Part shown: positions 1 to 6,198 of the stretch, piece after piece | How positions within the stretch are numbered: position 1 is the first letter of the stretch | Layout of the letters: every line of letters begins with the position of its first letter | DNA from: Solirubrobacteraceae bacterium | GTDB lineage: Bacteria > Actinomycetota > Thermoleophilia > Solirubrobacterales > Solirubrobacteraceae | Direction of reading: 5' to 3' | Assembly (NCBI GenBank): GCA_025935735.1 | Contig: JAICUS010000331.1 | Coordinates: 1-6,902, forward strand | DNA: 6,902 nt | Translations under genes and position numbers: made by a program | Notes under the pieces: model-generated | Database searches by the model: none | Seen by the model: only the letters and a program-made list of their open reading frames with translations | Told to the model about the DNA's origin: nothing

Positions 1-1
1 C

Positions 2-364
2 GACCGGGTCGGCGAGGCGGTGATCGGCAGCGAGGGGCACCATCTCGGCCACCGCGTCGTCGAGGATGGACCCGGGCACCGCGTGCCGGCCACGACGCTC
101 GACGCCCTCGTCGCCGAGCACGGCATCTCCCGGATCGACCTGCTCAAGGTCAATGTCGAGGGCTCCGAGGCGGCGGCGTTCCAGGGCATGCGGGAGAGCA
201 TCGGGCTGGTGCGCCACGTCGCCGTCAGCTGCCACGACTTCATGGGCCGCCCGACCGCCGCGGCCGTCCGCGCGTTCCTGGCCGCCCACGGGTTCGCGCT
301 CTCCGGCCGGCGGGCCGAGGACACGCGCGACTGGGCGCGCAGCTGGCTCTACGCGAGCCGCTGA
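2..364 (+). CDS. FkbM-family SAM-dependent methyltransferase, C-terminal part (5' end outside window)
   Basis: The reading frame is already open at the left edge and runs 120 codons to TGA, so only the C-terminal part is present. The diagnostic FkbM (Methyltransf_21) block is visible: TTLDALVAEHGI, then DLLKVNVEGSEAAAFQGM, in which the family's K-x-D/N-x-E-G-x-E motif appears as KVNVEGSE. A final beta strand (VRHVAVSCHDF) and a closing helix with a GFAL strand follow. FkbM enzymes are SAM-dependent methyltransferases, usually O-methylating sugars, glycans or polyketides. The SAM-binding N-terminal half lies outside the window, so completeness cannot be judged. The neighbouring sugar epimerase, aminotransferases and second FkbM gene suggest a carbohydrate substrate. 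A 26-base gap separates it from the epimerase gene. The family call is firm; the substrate is inference. Confidence 0.85.
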   Translation, partial: DRVGEAVIGSEGHHLGHRVVEDGPGHRVPATTLDALVAEHGISRIDLLKVNVEGSEAAAFQGMRESIGLVRHVAVSCHDFMGRPTAAAVRAFLAAHGFALSGRRAEDTRDWARSWLYASR

Positions 365-374
365 GGCGGCCCGC

Positions 375-378
375 GATA
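375..378 (+). promoter_or_regulatory. Candidate -10-like GATA box before the epimerase gene
   Basis: GATA, continuing as GATACCGT, is the only AT-rich string in the 26-base gap between the FkbM stop and the epimerase ATG. TACCGT (377-382) fits the actinobacterial -10 pattern TANNNT and ends 8 bases before the ATG, which would give a nearly leaderless transcript. I see no -35 element. Similar ATA boxes precede the other two genes that could lead a transcription unit here. It could be chance. Confidence 0.22.
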
Positions 379-390
379 CCGTCTGGGCCC

Positions 391-1365
391 ATGGCGAGAA
401 CGCTGGTGACGGGCGGGGCGGGCTACATCGGCATGCTGCTGGCCGACGAGTTGCTGCGTGCGGGGCGCGAGGTCACGGTGCTCGACGTGCTGCTGCACGC
501 GCAGCGCGAGCACGCCGACGCGCTGCGCGAGCGCGGCGTGCGGCTGGTGCAGGGCGACATCCGCGACCCGGAGGCGCGCGACCGGGCCCTGGAGGACGCC
601 GAGGCGGTCGTGCACCTGGCCGCGATCGTCGGCGACCCGGCCTGCGCGCGCGACCCGCAGCTCGCCCGGGAGGTCAACGTCGACGCGGCGCTGGCGCTGG
701 CCGGCGACGCGGCACGCCACGGGGTCGAGCGCTTCGTGATGGCCAGCACGTGCTCGAACTACGGCCGGATGGCCGACCCGACCGTGCCGATCGACGAGAC
801 CGGCGTGCTCGCGCCGGTGTCGCTGTACGCCGAGCAGAAGGTGGCCGTGGAGAAGCACCTGCTCGCGCTCGACCCTGCGCCGTTCGCCGTCACCTGCCTG
901 CGCTTCGCCACCGTCTACGGCGCCGCGCCGCGGATGCGCTTCGACCTCACGGTCAACGAGTTCACCCGCGACCTGTGGGCCGACCGGCGCCTGGAGGTGT
1001 TCGGCGAGCAGTTCTGGCGGCCCTACGTCCACGTGCGCGACGCCGCGCGCGGGATCCGCACGGTGCTGGAGGCGCCGGTCGAACAGGTGTCCGGCGAGGT
1101 CTACAACGTCGGCGACTCTGCCGAGAACTATCGCAAGCTGGACCTCGTCGAGCGCATCCGCGAGCAGACCGACCGCGGCGAGGTCGCCTACGTTCACCGT
1201 GACGAAGATCCCCGCGACTACAAGGTGTCCTTCGAGAAGATCCGCGCCCGGCTGGGGTACGAGGTGACCATGACCGTCCCCAAGGGGATCGGCGAGGTGA
1301 TCGCGGAGCTCGACGCCGGCCGCTTCCCCGACTCCTTCGATGTCCGCTACCGGAACGTTCCCTGA
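391..1365 (+). CDS. NAD-dependent epimerase/dehydratase (extended SDR family)
   Basis: This 324-residue protein has the length and layout of extended short-chain dehydrogenases acting on nucleotide sugars. The N-terminal Rossmann motif is TGGAGYIG (G8-x2-G11-x2-G14), and the dinucleotide-contacting acidic residue is in VTVLD (D32). GDIRD (55-59) and VVHLAA (73-78) are standard SDR blocks. The catalytic set is ASTCSNYG (S119/T120 with S122) and YAEQK (Y146, K150). RFATVYG (171-177), WRPYVHVRDAAR (209-220) and VYNVGD (238-243) are typical of sugar-nucleotide epimerases/dehydratases. The family oxidises the sugar transiently with NAD(P), giving C4 or C3/C5 epimers, dehydrated keto-sugars or reduced sugars; which reaction applies here cannot be read off. 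The ATG is chosen because the Rossmann strand begins at residue 4. The end overlaps the next gene by 26 bases. The keto-sugar could feed the aminotransferases next door (inference). Confidence 0.9.
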   Translation: MARTLVTGGAGYIGMLLADELLRAGREVTVLDVLLHAQREHADALRERGVRLVQGDIRDPEARDRALEDAEAVVHLAAIVGDPACARDPQLAREVNVDAALALAGDAARHGVERFVMASTCSNYGRMADPTVPIDETGVLAPVSLYAEQKVAVEKHLLALDPAPFAVTCLRFATVYGAAPRMRFDLTVNEFTRDLWADRRLEVFGEQFWRPYVHVRDAARGIRTVLEAPVEQVSGEVYNVGDSAENYRKLDLVERIREQTDRGEVAYVHRDEDPRDYKVSFEKIRARLGYEVTMTVPKGIGEVIAELDAGRFPDSFDVRYRNVP

Positions 1366-2491
1366 GGTCCCGCTCTTCGACCTCCGGCTGGATCCGGAGG
1401 ACGTCGAGGCGGTGATGGACGTGCTGCGCTCGGGCTGGCTGACCATGGGCCCGCGCACGGCGGAGTTCGAGGCGGCGTTCGGGGCCCACCTGGGCGCCCG
1501 CCACGCCGTGGCCGTCTCCAGCTGCACGGCCGCGCTGCACCTGGCCTACCTGGCGGCCGGCGTCGGGCCGGGCGACGAGGTGATCGTGCCGGCGATGACG
1601 TTCGCCGCGACCGCGGCGGCCGCGCTGTACTGCGGCGCCACGCCGGTGTTCGCCGACATCCTCGGGCCGCACGACCTCTCGCTGGACCCCGATGACGTCG
1701 AGCGGCGGATCACCGACCGCACGCGCGCGGTGGCCGTCGTGCACTTCGCCGGCTATCCCGCGCCGGTCGAGCGGCTGCGGGCGCTGACCGACGCGCACGG
1801 GATCCCGCTGATCGAGGACGCCGCCCACTCGCCGGACGCCCACGTCGGCGGGCGCATGCTCGGCACCTGGGGGCTCGCCGGCGCGTTCAGCTTCTTCTCC
1901 AACAAGGTCCTGGCCTGCGGCGAGGGCGGCCTGCTGGCCACCGACGACGACGACGTGGCCGCGCTCGCGCGCTCGCTGCGCAGCCAGGGGATGACCTCGG
2001 GCTCCTGGAGCCGCTTCACCGGCGAGACCGACTCCTATGACGCGAGCGGGCTGGGGTTCAACTACCGGCTCGACGAGCCGCGGGCGGCGCTGCTGCTCTC
2101 GCGGCTGGGCCGGCTGGAGCGCGACGTCGCCCGCCGGCGCGAGCTGACCCGGGCCTACCGGGCCAAGCTGGCCGGCATCCCCGGGCTCTCGGTGCCCTAC
2201 ACCGGCGACGCCGTGGCGCACTCGACGTGCTACGTGATGCCGGTCGTGGTCGACGACGAGGCGCGGCGCGACGGCGTGCGCCGCCACCTGCGCGAGCGCC
2301 ACGGCGTGCAGACCTCGCTGTTCTATCCCGCGATCCACGAGTTCACCGCCTACCGCGAGCGCTTCGGGGAGTTGAGCCTGCCGCGCAGCGAGCACATCGC
2401 CCGCGCCGAGATCACGATCCCGCTGTTCCCGGAGATGGACGAGGCCACCCAGGACCGCGTCGTCGCCGCGCTGGCCGAGGCGCTGGCGTGA
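1340..2491 (+). CDS. DegT/DnrJ/EryC1/StrS aminotransferase, copy 1
   Basis: This 383-residue protein is a PLP-dependent sugar aminotransferase (fold type I, DegT/StrS family). It transfers an amino group, usually from glutamate, to a nucleotide keto-sugar. Visible blocks are SGWLTMGPRT (31-40), the cofactor-phosphate loop VSSCTAALHLA (59-69), GDEVIVPAMTF (78-88), the PLP-ring Asp and stacking His in EDAAHS (D160, H163), the Schiff-base lysine in FFSNK (K189) with CGEGG after it, and GFNYRLDEPRAAL (239-251). The C-terminal GVQTSLFYPAIHEFTAY block (322-338) is typical of DegT enzymes. It starts inside the epimerase gene (26-base overlap), and the next gene begins within its stop (GTGA). The segment SQGMTSGSWSRFTGETDSYD (215-234) departs from the RHRGH form kept in copy 2. 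Substrate and amination position are unknown. Confidence 0.93.
   Translation: MSATGTFPEVPLFDLRLDPEDVEAVMDVLRSGWLTMGPRTAEFEAAFGAHLGARHAVAVSSCTAALHLAYLAAGVGPGDEVIVPAMTFAATAAAALYCGATPVFADILGPHDLSLDPDDVERRITDRTRAVAVVHFAGYPAPVERLRALTDAHGIPLIEDAAHSPDAHVGGRMLGTWGLAGAFSFFSNKVLACGEGGLLATDDDDVAALARSLRSQGMTSGSWSRFTGETDSYDASGLGFNYRLDEPRAALLLSRLGRLERDVARRRELTRAYRAKLAGIPGLSVPYTGDAVAHSTCYVMPVVVDDEARRDGVRRHLRERHGVQTSLFYPAIHEFTAYRERFGELSLPRSEHIARAEITIPLFPEMDEATQDRVVAALAEALA
1424..1459 (+). repeat. 36-base direct repeat, copy in aminotransferase 1
   Basis: A 36-base stretch coding for LRSGWLTMGPRT is identical, including every third codon position, to 2557-2592 in the next aminotransferase gene. A second shared exact stretch of 27 bases lies at 2065-2091 and 3204-3230. 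Both fall in conserved protein blocks of a tandem gene pair, so they are most simply remnants of duplication or the outcome of extreme GC3 codon bias, not a mobile repeat. Confidence 0.85.
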
Positions 2492-3621
2492 GCTGGACCG
2501 TCCCGCTCACCGACGTCCACATGGCCGAGGAGGACCTCGCGGCGGTGGCCGAGTGCCTGCGCTCGGGCTGGCTGACCATGGGCCCGCGCACGCAGGCGTT
2601 CGAGGCGGCGGTGGCCGAGTGGACCGGCGCGGAGCACGCCGTGGCGGTGTCGAGCGGCACGGCGGCGCTGCACCTGGCCTGCGCCGCGCTGGAGCTCGGG
2701 CCGGGCGACGAGGTCATCCTGCCGGCGTTCACGTTCCTGGCCACGGCCCACGCGCCGCGTTACGTGGGCGCCCAGCCCGTCCTGGCCGACGTGGTGTCGG
2801 CGGAGGCGCCGAACCTCGACGTGGCCGACGTCGAGCGGCGGATCACGTCGCGCACGAAGGCCGTGATCGCCGTGCACATGTGCGGCTACGCGGCGGACAT
2901 GCCGGCGCTGCGCGCACTCTGCGCCGAGCGCGGCCTGCACCTGGTCGAGGACGCCGCGCAGGCGCTGGGCGCGCGGGTCTGCCCGGACGGCGCGCTCGCC
3001 GGCACGTCGGCGGCGCTCGGGTGCCTGTCGTTCTTCTCCAAGAAGCAGCTCTGCCTGGGCGAGGGCGGCATGGTCCTCACCGCCGACGAGGCGCTGGCCC
3101 GGCGCGTGCGGCTGCTGCGCAGCCACGCCATGACCTCCGGCACCTGGGACCGCCACCGAGGCCACGAGGACTCCTACGACGTCGTGGACATCGGCTTCAA
3201 CTTCCGGCTCGACGAGCCGCGGGCGGCGCTCGGGCTCTCCCGGCTGCCGCGGCTGACGGCGGCGATCGAGCACCGACGCGCGGTCGTGCGGGCCTACCGC
3301 GAGCAGCTGGGCGGCCTGGACGGCGTGACGCTGATGTGGGACGAGGCCGCGGTGGAAACCGGCTCGCATTTCGCCTTCCCGATCCTGTTCGCGTCCGGCG
3401 AGGCCCGCGTGCGCGCCCGGGAGAAGATGACCGCGCGCGGCGTCCAGACCACGCGCTACCCGGTGCTCCACGCGCTGACCGAGTACGCACCGCTTGCGCC
3501 CATGGGCTCGCTGCCGCGCGCCGAGGCCGCCGCCGACCGCCACCTCGCCCTGCCGCTGTCCTCGCACACCACGCCCGAGCAGGTCGAGCTCGTCGTGGAC
3601 GCGGTGCGGGCGGCGCTGTAG
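2488..3621 (+). CDS. DegT/DnrJ/EryC1/StrS aminotransferase, copy 2
   Basis: This 377-residue protein is a second sugar aminotransferase of the same family, alignable along its whole length with the preceding one and identical at roughly half the positions by eye. It carries SGWLTMGPRT (26-35), the phosphate loop VSSGTAALHLA (54-64), GDEVILPAFTF (73-83), EDAAQ (D155, with Q158 where copy 1 has His), FFSKK (K186 is the likely Schiff-base lysine, aligned with K189 of copy 1), GEGG and GFNFRLDEPRAAL (236-248). It retains MTSGTWDRHRGHEDSYDVV (215-233), the commoner form of this block as I recall it. The frame stays open upstream into copy 1, but GTG at 2488 is chosen because it forms a GTGA overlap with the copy 1 stop and aligns the N-termini (VPLTDV with VPLFDL). 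It could aminate a different position, or pair with copy 1 as a heterodimer (inference). Confidence 0.93.
   Translation: MSWTVPLTDVHMAEEDLAAVAECLRSGWLTMGPRTQAFEAAVAEWTGAEHAVAVSSGTAALHLACAALELGPGDEVILPAFTFLATAHAPRYVGAQPVLADVVSAEAPNLDVADVERRITSRTKAVIAVHMCGYAADMPALRALCAERGLHLVEDAAQALGARVCPDGALAGTSAALGCLSFFSKKQLCLGEGGMVLTADEALARRVRLLRSHAMTSGTWDRHRGHEDSYDVVDIGFNFRLDEPRAALGLSRLPRLTAAIEHRRAVVRAYREQLGGLDGVTLMWDEAAVETGSHFAFPILFASGEARVRAREKMTARGVQTTRYPVLHALTEYAPLAPMGSLPRAEAAADRHLALPLSSHTTPEQVELVVDAVRAAL
2557..2592 (+). repeat. 36-base direct repeat, copy in aminotransferase 2
   Basis: This is the partner of 1424-1459: identical over 36 bases and bounded by mismatches on both sides. It codes for the same 12 residues (LRSGWLTMGPRT) in the equivalent place of the paralogous enzyme. 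Confidence 0.85.
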
Positions 3622-4346
3622 TGCGCGGCCGCGTGCGCTCTCTCGTCCTGGCCGGCACGCGGCTGCTGCTGCGCGGCGACCGCCACGAGTGCCCGTGCTG
3701 CGGCGGGCGCTTCGCGCGCTTCATCGTGCGCGACGACGCCAGCCGCGTCTGCCCGCGCTGCCGCTCGCGCGAGCGCCAGCGGGTGCTGTGGCTCTACCTG
3801 CGGCGGGAGCTGGGGATCGAGGCGTCGGACGCCCGCGTGCTCCACCTCGCTCCCGAGCCGGCGCTGCACGAGCGGCTGCGGGCGCTGCCGCGGCTGCGCT
3901 ACGAGACCGGCGACCTCGCGCCGGGGCCGCTGGTCGACCGCACGATGGACGTCGAGCGGCTCCCGCATGAAGACGATTCGCTCGACCTCGTGCTGTGCAG
4001 CCACGTGCTCGAGCACGTCGCCGACGACGTGGGCGCGGCGCGCGAGCTGGCCCGCGTGCTCGCGCCGGGCGGGCTGGCGTTGGTCCAGGTGCCGGTCGAG
4101 CCCACCCAGGCGCGCACCTACGAGGACTTCTCGATCGACACGCCGGCGGGGCGCGAGCACGCCTTCGGGCAGGCCGACCACGTGCGCATCTACGCCGCCG
4201 ACGTGATCGACCGGCTGCGCTCGGGCGGGCTCGATGTGACCCTGGTCCCGTACGCGGACGAGGTCCCGGCGGAGTTGCGCTTCCGCTGCCTGCTGGCCGA
4301 CCGCGGGCGCCGCCCCGGCTCCGACATCTACCGGTGCGCCGCGTGA
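3621..4346 (+). CDS. Zinc-ribbon class I SAM-dependent methyltransferase (Methyltransf_11-like)
   Basis: This 241-residue protein opens with a basic segment and then a four-cysteine ribbon, ECPCCGG (C24, C27) and VCPRC (C44, C47), spaced CxxC-16-CxxC, which should bind zinc. The methyltransferase core follows. The SAM loop is unusual, VLHLAPEPAL (73-82) in place of the textbook GxGxG. The acidic strand end is YETGDLAPG (95-103). The Methyltransf_11 hallmark LDLVLCSHVLEHVADD (121-136) and RVLAPGGLALVQVP (145-158) come next. The tail FGQADHVRIYAADVIDRL (172-189) matches, from memory, a family common in polysaccharide loci. The acceptor is unknown; a sugar or glycan is likely from the neighbours. 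GTG at 3621 overlaps the preceding TAG by one base. GTG at 3633 is an alternative and would leave the cysteines intact. The next gene starts within its stop through GTGA. Confidence 0.87.
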   Translation: MRGRVRSLVLAGTRLLLRGDRHECPCCGGRFARFIVRDDASRVCPRCRSRERQRVLWLYLRRELGIEASDARVLHLAPEPALHERLRALPRLRYETGDLAPGPLVDRTMDVERLPHEDDSLDLVLCSHVLEHVADDVGAARELARVLAPGGLALVQVPVEPTQARTYEDFSIDTPAGREHAFGQADHVRIYAADVIDRLRSGGLDVTLVPYADEVPAELRFRCLLADRGRRPGSDIYRCAA

Positions 4347-5200
4347 CGCGCCCGACGGGCACCTGGACCGACCGGCTGCGCCGCGCCTGGCGCGCCCGGC
4401 TCGGCCGCTTCGGCCGGCTCGACCACCTCGCCCACCGGGCGTACTTCCACTGGCAGCGGGCGCTGTTCGCGGTGCGGCTGAACGCTGACGCGCGCAGTGT
4501 CGTTCGCTACCTGCGCGTGGAGAGCCGCTGGGCGGGCCCGGAGGCCGTGCCGGTGCGGGTGCGGCCGCTGGACGGCGCCACGATCTGGCTGCGCCCGCGG
4601 ACGACCGACCCGATCATGCTGCGCGACACGTTCCGCGACCGGGTGCACCCGCCGCCGCCGGAGATCGCCGCGCGCGGCGTGCGCTGGATCGTCGACCTGG
4701 GCGCGAACGCGGGCGTGACGGTGGCGGACAACGCGCGGCGCTTCCCGGCCGCGCGGATCGTCGCCGTCGAGCTCGACCCGGGCAACGCCGAGGCCGCGCG
4801 GCGCAACACGCGGCCGTGGGCCGACCGGGTGGAGATCCTGCAGGGCGCGGTGTGGGAGTCAGACGGCGAGGTCCCGTTCGTGCACGAGACCGGCCACGAG
4901 TACGGCTTCCGCGTCGCCGAGGGCGCGGCGTCGACGACGCGGGCGCTGTCGCTGGACACGATCCTGTCGCACGTGCCGGAGGGCGAGCGGGTGGACTACG
5001 TGAAGATGGACATCGAGGGCGTGGAGGCGCGGCTGCTCTCCGGCCCGGCCGCCGCCTGGACCGCGCGGATCGACTCGATCTCGCTGCAGGTCCACGACCC
5101 GTACACGCTGGGCGACTGCGCGCGCGACCTGGCGGCGCTGGGGTTCAGCGCGCGCGTGGACCCGCGGCGGATGAACTACATCGTGGGGGTGCGGACGTGA
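4343..5200 (+). CDS. FkbM-family SAM-dependent methyltransferase (complete)
   Basis: This 285-residue FkbM (Methyltransf_21) enzyme would O-methylate a sugar or related acceptor using SAM. The SAM-binding motif I is WIVDLGANAGVT (115-126), the acidic ribose contact is AVELDPGN (151 region starts AVELD; E153), and the family signature is YVKMDIEGVEARLL (219-232), with K221, D223 and E225. DTILSHV (205-211) is the usual helix before it. About 110 residues precede the core. The first 50 are rich in Arg, Trp and His and look amphipathic and basic, with no clear signal peptide; contact with membrane or lipid-linked glycan is possible (inference). GTG at 4343 is chosen for its GTGA overlap with the preceding stop; GTG at 4334 would add three residues. 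Its own stop overlaps the DUF1697 start in the same way. It is the second FkbM gene in the window. Confidence 0.88.
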   Translation: MTRPTGTWTDRLRRAWRARLGRFGRLDHLAHRAYFHWQRALFAVRLNADARSVVRYLRVESRWAGPEAVPVRVRPLDGATIWLRPRTTDPIMLRDTFRDRVHPPPPEIAARGVRWIVDLGANAGVTVADNARRFPAARIVAVELDPGNAEAARRNTRPWADRVEILQGAVWESDGEVPFVHETGHEYGFRVAEGAASTTRALSLDTILSHVPEGERVDYVKMDIEGVEARLLSGPAAAWTARIDSISLQVHDPYTLGDCARDLAALGFSARVDPRRMNYIVGVRT

Positions 5201-5724
5201 GGCTCGTGGTGTTCCTGCGCGGCATCAACGTCGGCGGCCACAAGCGGATCTCGATGGCCGACCTGCGCGGGCTGCTCTCCGACCGCGGCTACGCGGACGT
5301 CAAGACGTACCTGCAGAGCGGCAACGCGGTGGTGACGAGCGACCGCTCGCCGGCCGAGGCCGAGGCGGACATCTCGGCGGCGATCGCCTCGGCGCTCGGC
5401 CATGAGGTGGCGGTCGTCGTGCGCACCGCCGACCAGCTCGCGAAGGTCGTGCGCGACGACCCGTTCGCCGACGTGCGCACCGATCACCGCTTCCACCAGG
5501 CGGTCTTCCTCGGCGGCAAGCCCGACGCGAAGGCGATCGCCGCGCTGCGGGACACCGACTTCTCGCCCGAGCAGCTCGTCGTCGCCCCGGGCGTGCTGCA
5601 CGCCTGGTGCCCGGACGGCGTCAACGACAGCCCGCTGATCAAGGCGCTGACCAAGGTGCGCACCACCGCCACCGCGCGCAACTGGCGCACGGTGGAGAAG
5701 CTGCTGGAGCTGTCTGCCGGCTAG
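5197..5724 (+). CDS. DUF1697 domain-containing protein
   Basis: This 175-residue protein spans the usual length of the DUF1697 family. The N-terminal signature is clear: VVFLRGINVGGHKRISM (4-20), DLRGLL, then DVKTYLQSGNAVV (34-46). The C-terminal end SPLIKALTKVRTTATARNWRTVEKL (residues about 145-170) is also typical, with the RNWRTV strand-helix turn that closes the fold. I know of no established biochemical function for the family; members are small cytoplasmic proteins found widely in actinobacteria and firmicutes. GTG at 5197 overlaps the FkbM stop (GTGA), and an N-terminus of MRLVVFLRGINVGG is just what the family shows, so the start is well supported. It is therefore probably cotranslated with the sugar genes, although no link to them is obvious. 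Its TAG lies in a CTAG that also ends the opposing cupin gene. Confidence 0.92.
   Translation: MRLVVFLRGINVGGHKRISMADLRGLLSDRGYADVKTYLQSGNAVVTSDRSPAEAEADISAAIASALGHEVAVVVRTADQLAKVVRDDPFADVRTDHRFHQAVFLGGKPDAKAIAALRDTDFSPEQLVVAPGVLHAWCPDGVNDSPLIKALTKVRTTATARNWRTVEKLLELSAG
5721..5724. other. Shared palindromic CTAG: stop codons of two convergent genes
   Basis: CTAG reads TAG on the plus strand (5722-5724, ending DUF1697) and TAG on the minus strand (5723-5721, ending the cupin gene). The two genes therefore overlap tail to tail by four bases, leaving no intergenic DNA for a terminator. Transcription from either side must end inside the other gene, or the two mRNAs must be complementary at their 3' ends. 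Confidence 0.9.
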
Positions 5725-6137
5725 CGCTTCTGCGCGGCGTCCGGCGACGCCTCCCAGAAGTCGTCGAGCTTCGTCGCGTCGTGCTTGCCGAGCCGCCGCG
5801 ACAGCGCCCACATCTCCACGGGCTCGTCGCCCTCGTTGCGGTGCGAGCGCGGCGTGCGCGGCGCAACCCGGACGGCCGCGGGCGCGCCGACCCGCTCGAT
5901 CTCGTCGCCGAAGCGCATGGTCAGCGTCCCGCGGGTCACGAGGTAGAGCTCCTCGATCTCGGCGTGATAGTGGCCGGTGCCCTGCTCGAAGTCGCTGTGC
6001 GGCGGGACGCGGATGAGCGTCGCCGCGAGCTGCTCGCAGCCCAGCGCCGCCGTCAGCCGGCGGAACTCGCCGGGGACGTCGCTGCCCGCGTAGTGGTCCT
6101 CGACCTCGTCGGGGGCGACGATCGCGTAGTCGGTCAT
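5721..6137 (-). CDS. Single-domain cupin protein
   Basis: This 138-residue protein is a small cupin of the conserved-barrel type. Cupin motif 1 is visible as GHYHAEIEELYLVTRG (55-70): H56 and H58 are metal ligands, E62 or E63 supplies the third, and G70 closes the motif. Motif 2 is VAPRTPRSHRN (91-101), with H99 as the fourth ligand. A divalent metal is therefore expected. No catalytic class can be named; such proteins range from small dioxygenases and isomerases to sugar-binding or sensor proteins. ATG at 6137 is chosen because MTDYAIVAPDEV gives a normal length and the upstream open frame is Arg/Pro-rich with no family resemblance. AGGGGG abuts the ATG, too close for a standard ribosome site. 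It is transcribed divergently from the LysR-hydrolase gene, which may regulate it (inference). Confidence 0.88.
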   Translation of the reverse strand: MTDYAIVAPDEVEDHYAGSDVPGEFRRLTAALGCEQLAATLIRVPPHSDFEQGTGHYHAEIEELYLVTRGTLTMRFGDEIERVGAPAAVRVAPRTPRSHRNEGDEPVEMWALSRRLGKHDATKLDDFWEASPDAAQKR

Positions 6138-6148
6138 CCCCCTAGGCC

Positions 6149-6152
6149 TATC
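6149..6152 (-). promoter_or_regulatory. Candidate -10-like GATA box before the cupin gene
   Basis: On the minus strand GATA (within GTGATAGGCC) lies 11 bases before the cupin ATG. It resembles the GATA box before the epimerase gene in position and sequence. It does not match TANNNT cleanly, and no -35 hexamer is visible. It overlaps the 8-base palindrome TAGGCCTA at 6143-6150. Confidence 0.2.
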
Positions 6153-6180
6153 ACCCGGGGCGGGGTCCGGTCCACGCCGC

Positions 6181-6198
6181 CCGCTGCGGGGGCAGCGG
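6181..6198. repeat. Inverted repeat in the divergent region (possible operator)
   Basis: Arms CCGCTGC (6181-6187) and GCAGCGG (6192-6198) are perfect reverse complements around a GGGG spacer. The right arm overlaps a second dyad, CAGCG-G-CGCTG (6193-6203). It sits between two divergent genes, so a dimeric regulator could bind here. Short GC-only dyads arise readily by chance in DNA of this composition. No T-run follows, so it is not an intrinsic terminator. Confidence 0.4.

Noticed and set aside
349..1527. Minus-strand open frame of 392 codons across the epimerase
   Set aside because: It spans the ends of three real plus-strand genes and shows no domain signature, so it is treated as a compositional shadow.
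962..2395. Long minus-strand open frame (477 codons) opposite the epimerase and first aminotransferase
   Set aside because: The product is Arg/Ala/Pro/His-rich with no recognisable motif and lies opposite two firmly identified genes. Long antisense frames are expected at this GC content.
2227..2487. In-frame upstream extension of the second aminotransferase
   Set aside because: The extra 87 codons are Arg/Pro-rich, lie wholly inside the first aminotransferase gene and have no counterpart in the family. The GTG at 2488 gives the expected N-terminus.
2350..3567. Minus-strand open frame of 405 codons opposite the second aminotransferase
   Set aside because: It has low-complexity Arg/Ala/Gly/His composition and no family motif. 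It mirrors codon bias of the real gene on the other strand.
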